Positions 11,654-24,174 of a stretch of 64,000 bases of DNA are shown piece by piece. Made by a program: the position numbers and the translations under genes. The notes beneath the pieces are model-generated. The model was not told the origin of the DNA, did no database searches, and was given only the letters and a program-made list of their open reading frames with translations. This DNA comes from Takashimella koratensis (lineage: Eukaryota; Basidiomycota; Tremellomycetes; Trichosporonales; Tetragoniomycetaceae): contig BCKT01000009.1 of the NCBI GenBank assembly GCA_003116875.1, positions 558,001 to 622,000 of the forward strand. Direction: 5' to 3'. The number at the start of each line of letters is the position of its first letter. Within the stretch, counting starts at the first letter, position 1.

Positions 11654-14600
11654 TTAGCCTACAACGGAGAGTAGACCAAACCGTTTGCCTGGCTTAGCCA
11701 CCGCAATTGGGCTGATAAAGTCGGCGCCGACAGTCGCAGCCTTGGAAGCCATTGCGGGTACTCCAAGCCGAAGAAGAGCGGCATTGCGCCCATCTGCCGA
11801 AACGACCCCTCGGTTGTTCGCCATGACGGGTCGCGTCTTGGACACGAGGTGGCCGGTGAGGTTGTGTAGCAGGATCTGGCTTCGTCGCTGTGACTCTAGT
11901 ACAATCGACGGCAGTTCACCAAGGAACGTGCTCTTCATATCCTCAGGAACCTGTCAAGGCTCGTCAGCCACGGTATCTTCATGCCTCCCGATGGGACGCA
12001 CCTTTGTCAGAAGCTGTTGGACCAGCTCGTCCTTGACCACGTCGTCTCCCTTGAGGGCGACCATGAACCCAACGTCTACTGCGCTTTGAGCTGCTAAAGC
12101 ACCCCCCTGTGTCTTCCACCCAGGCAAGGCATTGGCTTCCTTAACAAAGGCAGAGACAAGCTCGTAACCAACCGGCAATTCAACGTTGGGAGGGAGACCG
12201 ACAATTCGAACGGCTTTCACGAGCGATGACAAGGCAGTCATCACCGCAGACGATGGTTGTGTTGGTTGGGGACCTGATGTTATCGTTAGTATGTTGACAT
12301 CAACCCTAAACACATCCACTCACCTGGCCAAGACAATTGCGCCTCTCTGGATCCTCGAAGATCGTCAAACAGCGGCTCTAGCTTGATGATCGCTTCCTTG
12401 ACAGCTCGTTTCTGCCACTGCGCCGTTGACGCCGAGTGCACCGCGACCAGTGCCGATGCCGTGGGGCTAACATCAAGTGATGTCTCTCCCGTGATATCGT
12501 TGAGGAACGACGACGACTTTGCGAGGTAGATTGCGACTCGCCCCACAAACAGCTCTGCCTCAATCCCTTCTTTGTTATCACCCCGACTCGGACCCATGGA
12601 AGTCAATAACCGACTGAGAGTCTTGACGAGTCCATCGAGTGCCGCTGCGGCTTTACTACTGTACTCGTCGTAAAGAGCCTGAGGTAGACCTTGCATGTCC
12701 GCCTTGATATCCGTCGCCGCGTCCTCCAGCACCAGGAGCACGGAATCGAGAACCGGTGTTCGCCGCGCCGACCGTTTCTTGATGGTCGAGATAAACGAAG
12801 AGAACGCCGTGTAGTGTCCAGCCAGCGCAGGGTTGGGTCCAGAAGGGAATGTAACATCTGAGAATGTGAACGAATCGGGATCCGCCTCATCTGGATTCCC
12901 GGCATTTCGAACTTGCTCCGCAGCGTCGCGTACCACGTTCTCAGCGTTGACGACCAACGACTCGAGCTTTGTCTCCCAGAGCTGACTAACACGCGCGCCC
13001 CACTCTCGTTCAAGCGCCTCTTGGGTCTGCGACTCGAACTGCCCTTCACCGAGGAGATGCTTCATGTCTCCACGGATATGCCAGACGTCCGCGACCGACT
13101 GAAGGTCCCGTAGCCAAGAGGGTGTCGCCTCGCGAACAACGTCGATAGCGGCACGCTGCCATTGAGCAATCTTGTCGGCTACTGCAGGTGGCGACGAAGG
13201 AGTGATGAATGGGGTGAATCCCATGATAGACGACGGCAAGTTGGTCAAAAGAATTTGAGGCGATGGTAGTTGTTGCAGAATCCGAGACGATGAGACTGGT
13301 GGACCTCGACCCCCTTGACTGTTGAGCCTGGGAAGAGGGAGAGAAATGGACGTCAAGCGTGATGTTCGCCGCATGTGCGGTCCTGACGGTCGCCTGACCG
13401 GGATCGGCGCAGGCGCCTGGACGGCCTCACCCTCCTGCACCAGCTTGATCATTTCGGCCAACAGGCTATCGTCATCCTGCAGCTTCTTCCTGGGTCCAAA
13501 GACACTCGCAGCGAGGTTGGCCGTATCGAGCAATGCCTGAACAGCCTCTCGTAGGACTTTGCCGATCGCATCTCGCCCATGTGCGGCTTCACGAAGGAAT
13601 GTCGCTGCTTGAACGCGGGAGTCGCGCCGGCGTCGAGTCTGGCTGGTCTGGATCTCGAGCTGAGGCTTGGACGAGATTGAGATTGCGGAGTGGGCGAGGA
13701 GGTCGCGCACGGCCTTGAGTCGTTGAGAGAGGAACAAGTCGAGAGCGTCGCCCATTGGGAGGTTGTCGAGAAGAATCAGGGCGAGTAGAGTCTCGGACAC
13801 AGTCTGTTGGTGTCAGTGTCTCGTTTTATAGGCCATTTGCGATTCACCTTTGAATCCAACTTGTCTTTTGATTTCAAAGCGGCTGTGGCCCGCTGAACGA
13901 TCTGATTTCGGAACGGCAACAGAGTCTCCCACTGCTTCTGGAGAAGAGGGAGGTACGGCTAGACCGTCAGTAAATCGTATAAGAAGTCCAGCTCACCGCG
14001 TTGATATCTTCCGGCATCGAGGTGAGCCCCTCCTTGGCGACTCGCGTCAACAGCCAGAGGAAAGCGGCATCAAGAAACGCGTGGTGGGCAAGGTAAGAGT
14101 AGAGGGCTGCTCAGGATCAGTTTTGGTCCAGGTCCCTCCAGTCAGTAATTCGTGACTCACCTTCTGGAGCATCGATGAGGAGCTTCATATGAGCCGCAGC
14201 TGGAAGCAGCCTGATCGCGTCCTCATCATCCGCCTTGTCTGAGGACCCATCAGCGGTCGGCGCGATATCGGCGGGGTTCGAGCACGCCTGTGCGACGGTT
14301 TTGAGAGAGGAGGATAGGCGGAGAGAGGATGAGTGAAGCGAGGTGATTTGCGTTGCCGAGGTCAACAGGTCGCGATATCGGGTTCTGATCCCAGGGTCAG
14401 ATCTGCGAGACTAGCCAGCTGAGCGGACCTACCCAACCATTGATCTAAGCTCGCTCTGCTTGTTGAGTGCGTCGGTTCTGACAGCGTATCAGCCGAGGTC
14501 TCCTCAAGTTGAACCTTACTCACCTCATCTTCGCCTCGACCTTCTTCACTTCGCCCGCTGGTAGACGTCTGAACACCTCGTCCGGCTCCATAGATGCCCA

Positions 14601-14942
14601 GTCTTTATCATGCGCTGGCCCCCTGCTTGCTTTTTTTCCTGGTGTCGACACGCCCGAGTTTGACCGCCTCGAGCTGATCGCTGAGACGCGGCGCATACTG
14701 CCGTGTTGCAGGCCGTGAGGGAGTGGGACGGACCCGGTGCTCGCGCTGAGCGTGGCGGTGGATGCGGTGGTCATGACTGATGTGGTACTGGCGAGGCGTG
14801 AGGCGCGGCGAGGGTGGACGGAGGAGATGGAGGTGGTGGATGAGGATGGGCCAGCGAGAGAGAGGTTGGGGGAAGGGACGGAGGTGGAGGAGAAGGTGGC
14901 CGGGGAGAGAGACGCGGCGGCGGGCGTACTGCGCGTCGACAT
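11654..14942 (-). CDS. COG1: Conserved oligomeric Golgi complex subunit 1
   Basis: COG lobe A subunit, a tethering factor for retrograde vesicles within the Golgi. Eight exons on the minus strand: 14524-14942, 14433-14477, 14161-14402, 13997-14106, 13848-13958, 12324-13803, 12002-12273 and 11654-11950, giving about 991 aa. The N-terminal half carries the Vps51/COG1 signature: ELRSMVG followed by RYRDLLTSATQI, then LPLLQKQWETLLPFRNQI. Residues 1-120 are Ser/Thr/Pro-rich. I chose the ATG at 14942 because it follows a C-rich leader and the codons above it read like untranslated sequence; an in-frame ATG at 15083 would add 47 residues. A textbook TACTAAC branch site lies in the intron between exons 6 and 7. 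The promoter is shared with the divergent TTI2-like gene. Confidence 0.88.
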
Positions 14943-15244
14943 GGTCGGTGAGGGCAGGAGAGGAGTAGGGGGGTCGAGGAGCCTGTGGACCTTTGCAGCG
15001 CAGCTCTGGCCGGTGCGAGTGTGAGAGGACGGAGGGGAGAGGATGTCAGACGCGGTGGATAGAGGTTGGGCCGAGAAGTGCAACGGCGGGACGACGTGAA
15101 GCCGATCTTAGGACCGCATTACAAAACCCCGCAGGTGTGATTAGAAACGCCCCGCTCCAATTACAACGTGGAACAAATTGCTAATGTCCTTGGTTCTATT
15201 GAGTCCCCTCACCTAAGATTTCCGACGAACCGAGTTGTCTGTGA
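14943..15244. promoter_or_regulatory. Divergent COG1 / TTI2-like promoter region
   Basis: About 300 bases between the two start codons, possibly only about 160 if COG1 starts at 15083. It should hold both core promoters. I did not recognise a specific factor site. Confidence 0.5.
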
Positions 15245-16984
15245 ATGTCCCTTTGTACATCGCATGACGACGACGACGACGACGACCAAGGTAGCCTCGG
15301 CGCGACTATAGACAGGATGGTACTTATCCAAGTACTCGGCGAAGACGATGGGTTCCCCGACAGTAGCGAGTCCAAGTCGACCGAGCTGCTCAGCGTCCTG
15401 GGCAAGCTCTCTGCTCGACTCGCACTTCCACAGGAACTCTTGGCTTCTTTCCTCCCCGATGAGAAACGTAGGTTCTCCTTTCCACTGAGAGAGTACCTGG
15501 CAGACTCTGACGGAGATGTAAACATCTGTAGCGACAGAGGCACTAGCGACGTATCGCTCGATAGCGGAGGAACAGCTTGGGCGGATCTTGGCAGCTGTTA
15601 ATGACGAAAGGGAGACTTGGTTGGCTCTTGATGTGGATCAGCATGCAGAGGTCGTCATGTCCATATCGAGGCTGTACGGGGAAGACGACTGGACATCTTC
15701 TCAAGCTGTTCAGCTGATAGACGGTAAATCAAAGACAAGGTTTACTCCCACTCTTTTCAGTGACCCACGACGAGCCTAGCTGATCTCCCTTTCTCTTCAA
15801 CCGCCAGATATCGTCGCCTCCCTCGACGGACCCAGTATCGCACTACACCTACTTCGGGGACCTCTTCGATCTTTATACTCATCCACTTCTCACCCCTTGC
15901 TCGACCCCTCCACTTCGCGTGCACTGCCCCGGCCGCGCGGCGGAGCCGATGCCCATCTGGACATGCAAGACGACGAGGCGCAGGTATTCAAGACTCCCTC
16001 TGCGTGGGGATGTTATAACGTCCTCCGCTGGTGTGTCACCGCCCTCTCTGAAACCAACCGCGACCTTTCCCAACTCCGCCACGGGCCTTCGTCGTCTTCC
16101 TCCTCCTCTTTAGTAGAGGATAACATTGGGGTAATCCTCCCACCCACCCTCGTAATGATGGACGACTGGGACCCGATTTGGCGCGGTCGTGGCGCCTGGG
16201 TCCTGCTCAATTGGCTTGACCTCGTCCCTTCTTCCTTACTCTCTCGCATGCGAGTTGACCAACTCCTTCTCCAATCACTTCTTCACACCATCTCTCTCCA
16301 CCCTTCCCCTCCCCTCCCGCACGTCCTCCCTGCGACGCTGGCGATCGTCTCTTCCTGTCTTCCCCCGGGAAGCGCGGCACGGACCGATGCTTATGCCGCG
16401 ATCATCGATAAGGGAGTCGTCGGAGCATGGGTGTACGCGCCATCAGGAACTGAAGGTCGGGCTGTGCGTATTGCTGCTGCGACCGACCTGTCCACTCTCG
16501 CGGGTCTGATGGGTACGGGAATCGCGAGGTGGCTTAAAGCTATCGTCCCGGGTCTCCTCGAACCACTGCAATACCCGCCATCACCCATCGTCTTACCGCA
16601 CTTTATCGCCAACTTGTCCGCGATGAAGTCGGTATTCGAGCAGATGAAGGGGACAGGCAGGGTAGCTAGGTGGAGAGGACAGGTGCTGGATGTACTTGCA
16701 AGGTTGTGGATCCAGCTCAGGGAGAGGAAGATGCTTGATGATGAAGTTGAGACGGCACGGAATGTGAACAAGGCAAGCGACCTGGTCGTTGATATTGTCG
16801 CGCAACTCGAGGTAGAGGCCCCATCTATTCGCAATGTAAGTGGGAGAGTTAACCAAGCCTGAATCCAAAGACGATCGCTGACGTTCTTCGCTTTTAGAAC
16901 GAACTCAAGACTCTTGCTTCGCTAGACCCAAACGCATTTCAACCGCTCATCGACCTTCTGCCTCAGCTTCAGGCCTCAACATAA
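15245..16984 (+). CDS. TTI2: TTI2-like subunit of the Tel2-Tti1-Tti2 (TTT) complex
   Basis: The TTT complex is an Hsp90 cochaperone that matures PIKK kinases (TOR, ATM, ATR, DNA-PK type). Four exons (15245-15467, 15532-15723, 15808-16835, 16898-16984) give 509 aa, similar to animal TTI2. After an acidic N-terminus with a run of Asp encoded by GAC repeats, the protein is all-helical and HEAT-like. The segment ILPPTLVMMDDWDPIWRGRG resembles the conserved Tti2 block where a Pro-Pro-xx-Leu helix meets an Asp-Asp turn. The GTAGGT...TGTAG intron at 15468-15531 is needed to keep frame: without it the reading frame ends at 15601. The call rests on that block, size and fold impression; another helical-repeat protein is possible. 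Confidence 0.62.
15268..15286 (+). repeat. GAC triplet run
   Basis: Pure GAC repeat encoding poly-Asp at the N-terminus of the TTI2-like protein. Slippage here would change only the acid-run length as long as it moves by three. Confidence 0.75.
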
Positions 16985-17287
16985 CGGTCCCGCCGTCCAA
17001 TCTCTCTAACACTTCAGTTCTACGCCTCCATCATCGCCCTCGCACAGATTTGCTCAAACCATCACCACCATGAATCAAACATTGTTGTAAAATCATTCGA
17101 TACATCACATGCCATTATTCAGACTATTTCAAACCGTTGCTTATGCTTTTGAATGCTGTTGAATACCTCGAACATCGAGCCTCTTGCTCTACTTCTCTCT
17201 CTCTCCTATGTGCGTTTACACACACAGATAAGTATCTTTCCCCAATGTCGCCCTGCAGACGACCTCACACAAGTCACTGTTCGACCT
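16985..17287. other. Convergent 3' region between TTI2-like gene and POM152
   Basis: About 300 bases holding both 3' UTRs and terminators. It is AT-richer than flanking coding DNA. No gene is seen. Confidence 0.5.
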
Positions 17288-20200
17288 CTACTTCTCCGAC
17301 CTGGACCGGGAGAGTGGAGGGTATCGACAATACTTGTCAGAAACCGAGGTCACCTCGTAGTCGCCCGGTAACGACGACGAGATCGTAAACGAATCTGCGT
17401 TGATATCGGTGATAGTCTATTTATTTCGCACTCAGTCAGCCTTTTACTTTTATCATTGACCGAGTTTTCATGACGCCAACTACTCACCTGGGTCTCGACA
17501 ACCCTTGACCTTGAGCCGACTTGTTCGCTACGCGTATAGGTGAATGTGAACGGCGGAGTTCCGGTGAACTTGACTGCAAAGGCAGCAGGTTGATCGCCTT
17601 CTCTCAAATCATCGAGACCGTCTTGGATTCTGACAGAGGGCAAAGGGTGAATCCGGCGCTCAATGCTGACCTCTCGCTTGCACTGTGGCGTGGAGGTTGA
17701 GATTACCAGGGACCGAGTCAGCCTTGACCACCTACTCGCACCAAACTGTCATCTTTACTCACTTGACTCTGGCCTGATCGATCTTTAAGCGCAACCGACT
17801 TGATCGCAAACGTTCCCGCCTCCTCTGCGACTCTTGAAAACCTCGATGCAGATGAGGTCACACTGTGCCTCTTCTTTGCCCATTCGTACTCCACCACCCA
17901 CGGTGCTTTCCCTTGCAACAGGAAATCGAGTGTATCACCTACACACATATCGTTATCGTGAGAGACCGCGACTACACGCGCTGTCTCTAGGACCTCGACT
18001 GTGGTGGTCATCCGACTGGGGTCAGATTCGATTCGGTCGCACCCAGAGGCATCGGATACGTCGACGATAGCGATCTCGTGTGCTCCTACATCCTGAACGA
18101 TGATCTCAGGTAACTCGACGAGCCATTCGTGAGAAGTCACGTGGACTTCGTGCAGGGTAACAGGTGCGGACGGTTTTCGAGCAGAGACGGTGAGGATGAA
18201 AGGAGCTTTACCGGAGAGCTTGATCCGTGCGTCAGTCCGAAGTGCCGAATCGAGACACAAGGTGCGCGTGTTCGCATGGGAGAAGTACGCAGAGGGGCGG
18301 TGGTACACTTCGTGCTCTAGGGTGATGGTTACAGGGTTACGGTCATAGTCCAGATCTGCGAGAGAGGTGAACTTGTATTGGTGTTGTCCAGGTTCTGCCC
18401 CAAGGTGGAGAATTCCCGTCTCTTGGGCGCTCTTGAGAATAAGATCCGAGGCCTTGCCATTCAAGTGATAGCTGTACCCCAACTCGAACGGAGACCGACC
18501 TGTCATGCTCATCAGCATAGGCAACGAGCTAATCCACATATCTGTGGATCCTGACTCACCGTTGAAATGAAGAGCCACCTGGTCTTCTTCACCCGCGCAA
18601 AGTCCACGGTGTCTATACACCTTGTCCTTATCAACTCTAATCGCGTCACTCGCAAACAGCTCCACCTTTGGCCTTGGCTTAAAGTCCACCGTAAACGTTG
18701 CTGGATCAACCGACCCTTCACAGTGCGCGTCGCGGATCCGGGTGAGCTGATACGTTCCCTTCTTTGAGAACCGGAGCGGGGTATTAGGCGACCTGATCGT
18801 GATGGGTCGAGGTTGATCTTTACCATCGAGAGAGTAAATGAGTTCCCATGGGCCCTCACCAGTGAGTCGGACGGAGACTTCGACGGTATCGCCTTCTTTG
18901 ATGATGACGGAGTCGTGTTTGGCGAACCGAGCTGTGGGCTACAAAGGATATTCAGTCAGCGAGGCAGCAAAGAGGAAGAGAGGGGAAGGGAGGAATTGGA
19001 AAGGATTCATTTGCCCACCTTTTGACGATTGATATCCACATCGACAGATCTAGGCGGGAGTCGTCGAACACACCCATTGCCATCCTCGATCGAAAGCAAC
19101 ACGACCGACAATTTTCCCGTCGCTCCCGTGTTCGCTGCCAACTCATTCGGTACAGGGACCGTGATCTTGTGTTGTCCAGACTTGACTGGGACTGTAAAAT
19201 TTTGAGACTTGGTGCCCCATGAGGTCCGGTACATGAGTTTGAGTGGTGCGTTGCCCTACATGACGTGTACGTGTTAGCATCCGGGCTTACATGTCATTTG
19301 AGGCAGAACTCACATTGACATTCAGGTCGACCTGGACTTCGTCAGGCGAGCAGGCGTAGAGCGATCGTCTTGACGCAGCGGGTCCACCTTGGACCTCGAC
19401 GTTGGCTGGCGGGTGGACAGTCTGCTCGATAGGTTTCTGGTTCAATGGGAGGTTCTTATACTTGGCGTCGCTGAGAGTTGAGAAGAGCTGTTTGAGCGCG
19501 TCAGAATCATTTGGTGCAGTCGTTCATGACTCAACCAGTAGCCAGCCACGATACCTGCCTCCCATATAATGAGGGTGAGAGCATCAACTCACGTAGGTGT
19601 GCTTCCCTTCTTGCTCGGGTCGTAATTCCAGTCGACCAGTCAACGAATCGAACCGCTGCTGCCTCTTCTCTTCTCTTCCTCCTTGCCTCTTCTCCGTCCA
19701 CTGGACCGTGAAAGGCGGTGTGCCTGAGAAATCAAACGAGACCGTCATCCCCACATCCTGAGCGCTACATCATGGTCAGCGTTGAAGCGGCTCAAGAAAA
19801 CAACTCGAAGCCTATTGGGTTACTCACCACTCGTGTAGGGTCGTCACGTCCAGCTCAGCCGTCGGAGGGGGTACGAGGTAAACCGAACAGCTTGACGGCT
19901 CCAATATCGTTCCACTACACCTCCCTTCCACATCTGACAACCTATATGTTCCTGGTCTAGCTACATTAATCGTCTCTTGAACCTTGCCCAACCCCAAAGT
20001 CCTGCTCTCTACTTCCCCTTCTGTCGACGTGAACGTGTACGCAACGTTCAGCGGGTGGTCGACGGGTATTGGCCCATCTGCGCGGACCACTAGCGTTGCC
20101 GAGGCGTTGACGAGCAGTTCGATGGGTTTCGGGCAGATGAGGGAGACGGATCGACGAGGGAGGACGCGGAACGATCGTTCAGATGAGGGACCGGAGGGAG

Positions 20201-21993
20201 TGTATGTATTGTGCAATGCGTCGGCGACAGAATGGAGTGAGACCGTGTACTCCCCCGGTCTATCGTGCGTGACTCTGAGCGGGACCGTATGCGCTTTGGC
20301 TACTCTGTCGCGTCGAATATGCTCATTCTCCTCGGTCGGAGCGACCACGTCGTCCTCAATTCCCTCGACGACTCCGTGGTCGCTGAACCCTGCGTCTCCA
20401 CGCTTCCTCCACCCAACTTTAAGTGGGCTAACCCCGCGCGCGTGGAACTTGACCAGCTCTTCTTCACCTACACACCGGGTTTCAAACTGCTTGTCTTTCG
20501 GTTTCACAACCACGTGACCGTGGTGGGGTTCGTCGATGAATTCTCCTCCAGTCGGGCACTCGACTACGACAGCTTCTTTGTGCGGCGTGACGTGGAACCT
20601 GTCACCACGGCTGTCCACGACCGAGCGGAGAGTAATGACGACCCCAGGTCGGTCGATCGCGATGAATCTCATGGATTGAGAGGGGGCAAGATCTCGAGGA
20701 ACGATAGCGAGTGATTCTGCTGGCCGGATCGAGTGATGGATCTTGTTGTCCTGGGACACTGCTTGTTGTCGGAACGTCAACGCCATCATTGGGTCGGCCG
20801 GGGTCTCCATATCCTCGTCCTCGTCATCATCTCCCTCGCCGCCGGACGTGATCTGCAGAGGGCCGGAAGAGGTAGGTCGCTTCATTACGATGACGGGAAG
20901 AGACCGGTCCTCTGGGATCCCGGTATCGAGCGAGCGAACAGTGTAATAGACAGTGTCCGGGACGGAGTTGTTGAACACGATTGGGACGAAAAGGTTTTGC
21001 CGAGATTCTGGCGGAATACAGTAGGTCACTGAGAGTGGGTTAAGGGTTGCAGTGCTGTAAAAGAATAGGATTGAGCTGGTTAGCAAAGGACGCTGATGAA
21101 CTGATTCATGAGATGAAAGCGTAGGTGCTGTATCTCACCTGTATGGGAGAAGTCGGATAGTGTGCTTCCCCGCGAGATGATCTGGTTCTCCGAATATCAA
21201 ACGACCTGCAACGTGCTTGGCGAGGAATAGCCAACTCATGAACAGCCCTTCTTCACCGAGATGCACGGGACCTAGAAATATCAATGTCAACATGAATTCT
21301 TTGTCTGAATCTTCCACCAGCGCTTGTCTTCTGGTTTGAACTCACCAAACATGCTGACTTTGGGTACAAATGCCAGAGGCTGGGATGATATGATCAGCAT
21401 GTCCATTCTATCTTAACTGCCTCCCATCTTCCTCAACTCCTCATTCAACCTCTTGCCAAAAACTTCAACTCACATCGGCCAAACCCCAACAAATCACATT
21501 CCATACTACCAACAACGCTCCAAAACCCATAATCTGTCTCGCCGACCCTCCAAAGCCTGGTATCCGCAGAACCTTGGCCAGGAACAGGACGTAGCCCAGT
21601 TCGAGACCGACCCAGATCAATGCTGTCCATGGGCCGGAGACGCGGATGGGCGCGAGGACAGAAACGCGGGCCGTGGGTCCCCAGTAGGGTTGAAAGATGT
21701 CGTATATTTTGATTCCCTGGGTCGTATCAGCTAAGCCCGGTGAAACGAGGGGTCGCACAAGGGGGTGAGGAGAGGTGGAAGGTGAGGTGACATACTTCGA
21801 GGGATCCAGTCATTACGAACGCCACGATCTGAAGGTCCCATTCTGAGATCCCAAGGAGACCTAACAGTGGGGAAGAGGGCGTGACAGGTGTTAGAGGCGC
21901 TGAAGGTGGTGCTGGTGCTGGTTGAGGTTGGGATGGGCCAGGTCGAGGTACCAGTGAGGACTCGACCTTGACAGGGGTCATGAGCGATCCCAT
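17288..21993 (-). CDS. POM152: Nuclear pore membrane glycoprotein Pom152
   Basis: Pore-membrane nucleoporin that forms the luminal ring and anchors the nuclear pore complex. Around ten short introns divide the minus-strand gene. A Pro-rich cytosolic/pore-side tail begins at MGSLMTPVKV. Three hydrophobic segments follow: in exon 1 around WDLQIVAFVMTG, in exon 2 around ALIWVGLELGYVLFL, and around GFGALLVVWNVICWGL. The rest is a long lumenal chain of immunoglobulin-like repeats with recurring G-x-P-P/APF-x-[FV]-xx-[YE] strands (for example GTPPFTFTYTRS, GKAPFILTVSARK, GKAPWVVEYEWAK). The last exon gives the family ending VTSVSDKYCRYPP, with the stop at 17288-17290. The start at 21993 is the first Met before the Pro-rich tail. 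Size is about 1,300-1,400 aa, as in other fungi. Confidence 0.93.
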
Positions 21994-22325
21994 GGCGACG
22001 GGGGGGAGGAGGCTCTGGTCCCCGCTCAGAAAATGGCTGGATGAGAATCGCCCGGCAGCGGCTGTGAAGATGTGGATGGGTCTGCCTGAGACAAGAGTCG
22101 AGCTGTGGTGAGTTGGTGTAGAGGACGAGTTGCGAGTTCCAGTTGAGCCAGTGGTTGACAGTTTTCAGGTGGAGGCTAGTGACATCGATGGTGTGACGTG
22201 TAGCAATCTCTGGCACGCCTTCAGCAATACACCCAACCAAAAAGTCTGGTCCACCTCGACCATCTCTCCCGACTCACCTGTTCCCTCGCTACCCTTCCCC
22301 TGTCCCTCCCTCCTCCTAGACGGCG
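21994..22325. promoter_or_regulatory. Divergent POM152 / MSF1 promoter region
   Basis: 330 bases between two start codons; C-rich on the MSF1 side. It must serve both genes. No specific motif was identified. Confidence 0.5.
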
Positions 22326-24174
22326 ATGATCCGGTCGCTCTCTCGCGCTGCGCGGCTACCCCGCCTCACCCGGCATCTGGTCTCCCCCGACCCTGTTATT
22401 CGCACCTTTTCCAGCTCCTCTTCCCCGCTCACCTCTTCCACTGTCGAGATCAACGGCGTCCTCTATCCTCGAGACGAATGGACGAATACGACCCCGACTA
22501 TCCTCTCCAAGACTTCTTCCAACTTACACCTCCAGCCGGCTCACCCTCTGTCCATCCTGCGTTCTCTTATTGAATCACACTTCACTACACCCTCGCCGTT
22601 CACTCCTCTCCCGTTCCACCCAATCGTACCCCCGTCACCCGTTGTCAGCGTATACCAAAACTTCGACGAACTCGGTTTCCCACCTGATCATCCGGGTCGA
22701 TCTAGGACCGATAGCTACTATGTGAACGCCACTCACATGTTGCGTACACATACGAGTGCGCACGAAGTCGAGGCGTACAAGACTGGAGCAGATCGGCTTC
22801 TCATTTCGGCTGACGTATATCGTCGAGACGAGATTGACGCGTCTCATTACCCAGTCTTTCACCAGATGGAAGGAATGTGCCTCTGGCCTACCTCTGACCT
22901 TCACACTCTCCCCGAACTCAACGCCGCGCTCGCTGCTGGTCTCGCCAATTGCCCGATTGAGATCGACGACCCAACGACCCAAGTCACCGAATCCAACCCA
23001 TACCAAACCGTACACGACCCAATTCACGCAGCACAGATGGCACAGCACCTGAAACACTCGTTGAACGGGTTGATCTTCAAGCTGTTTGGAGGGGCAGCGA
23101 TCAGTCAAGGAGAGCCGTTGAAGGTTAGGTGGATCGAAGCGAGTTTCCCGTGGACCTCACCAAGTTACGAGGTAGAGGTTTGGTTTAATGGAAAGTGGTT
23201 GGAGATTCTGGGTTGCGGCGTCGTTGCGCAAGCTGCTCTAGAACGAGGAGGTAAGTTAGACCTCCATCTCTCCACAGGCACTCTTTTCTATTCTTTGTTT
23301 TCCTCTCATACTCTCTGCGTCTGCCCTTTCTCTCGCCTGGCTGCTTTCAGCCTCATCTCCATCCTCTAATCCGCACAAAACTAACGACTCAGGCGTCCCG
23401 CAAAAATCCGGTTGGGCATTCGGTCTCGGCCTCGAACGAATCGCCATGGTCCTCTTCTCTATCCCGGATATTCGTCTCTTCTGGTCTACTGATCCTCGTT
23501 TCCTCACTCAATTCTCACCTGAGACCATCTCGACTTTCTCACCTTATTCCAAGTACCCTCCATGTTACAAGGATATGAGCTTTTGGTTACCTGAGAACGT
23601 GACGGGCGCGGATACTGTCGGTGCGGTCGCGGCGGGTGGGAGGGAGGTGGAGGCGGTCAATGGTGGGAGGGAAACAGGGAAGGGGGTCATGGCGTGGCAT
23701 GAGAATGATTATTGCGAGATTGTTAGAGACGTCGCAGGCGATTTGGTGGAGAATGTTACGCTGGTGAGTGGGTCTGTCATATTGAGAGACAGCTTGAGAG
23801 AGGGTGTAGGGCTGAAGGCGGTTTGATGAGGATTATGACGGCGACCAAGATGATGCTGATGGTTGTTTCTCCTATATGATTGTGACTGACCATATACAGA
23901 TTGACGATTTTGAGCACCCAAAGACGAAACGGCGGAGCTTGTGTTACCGACTCAATTACCGCAGCATGGATCGGTATGTCTCGCCTCTTCTTCCTCTTCT
24001 TCATCCGCACTCTCTCCCTCGCTAGACCTCTTCATCTCCACACCTCTTGCTCTGTGCGATATGGAGCGCCTTTTTTGACGATTGAACAGGTCATTATCCA
24101 ACGAAGAGGTAAACGCGTTGCAAGAGATTGTGCAGAGACGGGTAGTGGATGAAATGGGGATTGAGATGCGATGA
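22326..24174 (+). CDS. MSF1: Mitochondrial phenylalanyl-tRNA synthetase
   Basis: Single-chain class II synthetase that charges mitochondrial tRNA-Phe. Four exons (22326-23250, 23393-23763, 23900-23973, 24090-24174) give 484 aa. The first 30 residues are basic, Ser-rich and without acid ([18 protein letters not shown]), a clear mitochondrial leader. Class II motif 2 is seen as the [21 protein letters not shown] stretch, and motif 3 as [27 protein letters not shown]. The C-terminal anticodon-binding domain (B8/FDX-ACB) follows with [17 protein letters not shown] and [11 protein letters not shown]. Between SFWLPEN and HENDYCEIV there is an extra Gly/Ala/Val-rich stretch of roughly 30 residues (bases about 23598-23692) absent from typical members. 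It is in frame and has no obvious splice pair. Transcribed divergently from POM152. Confidence 0.94.
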
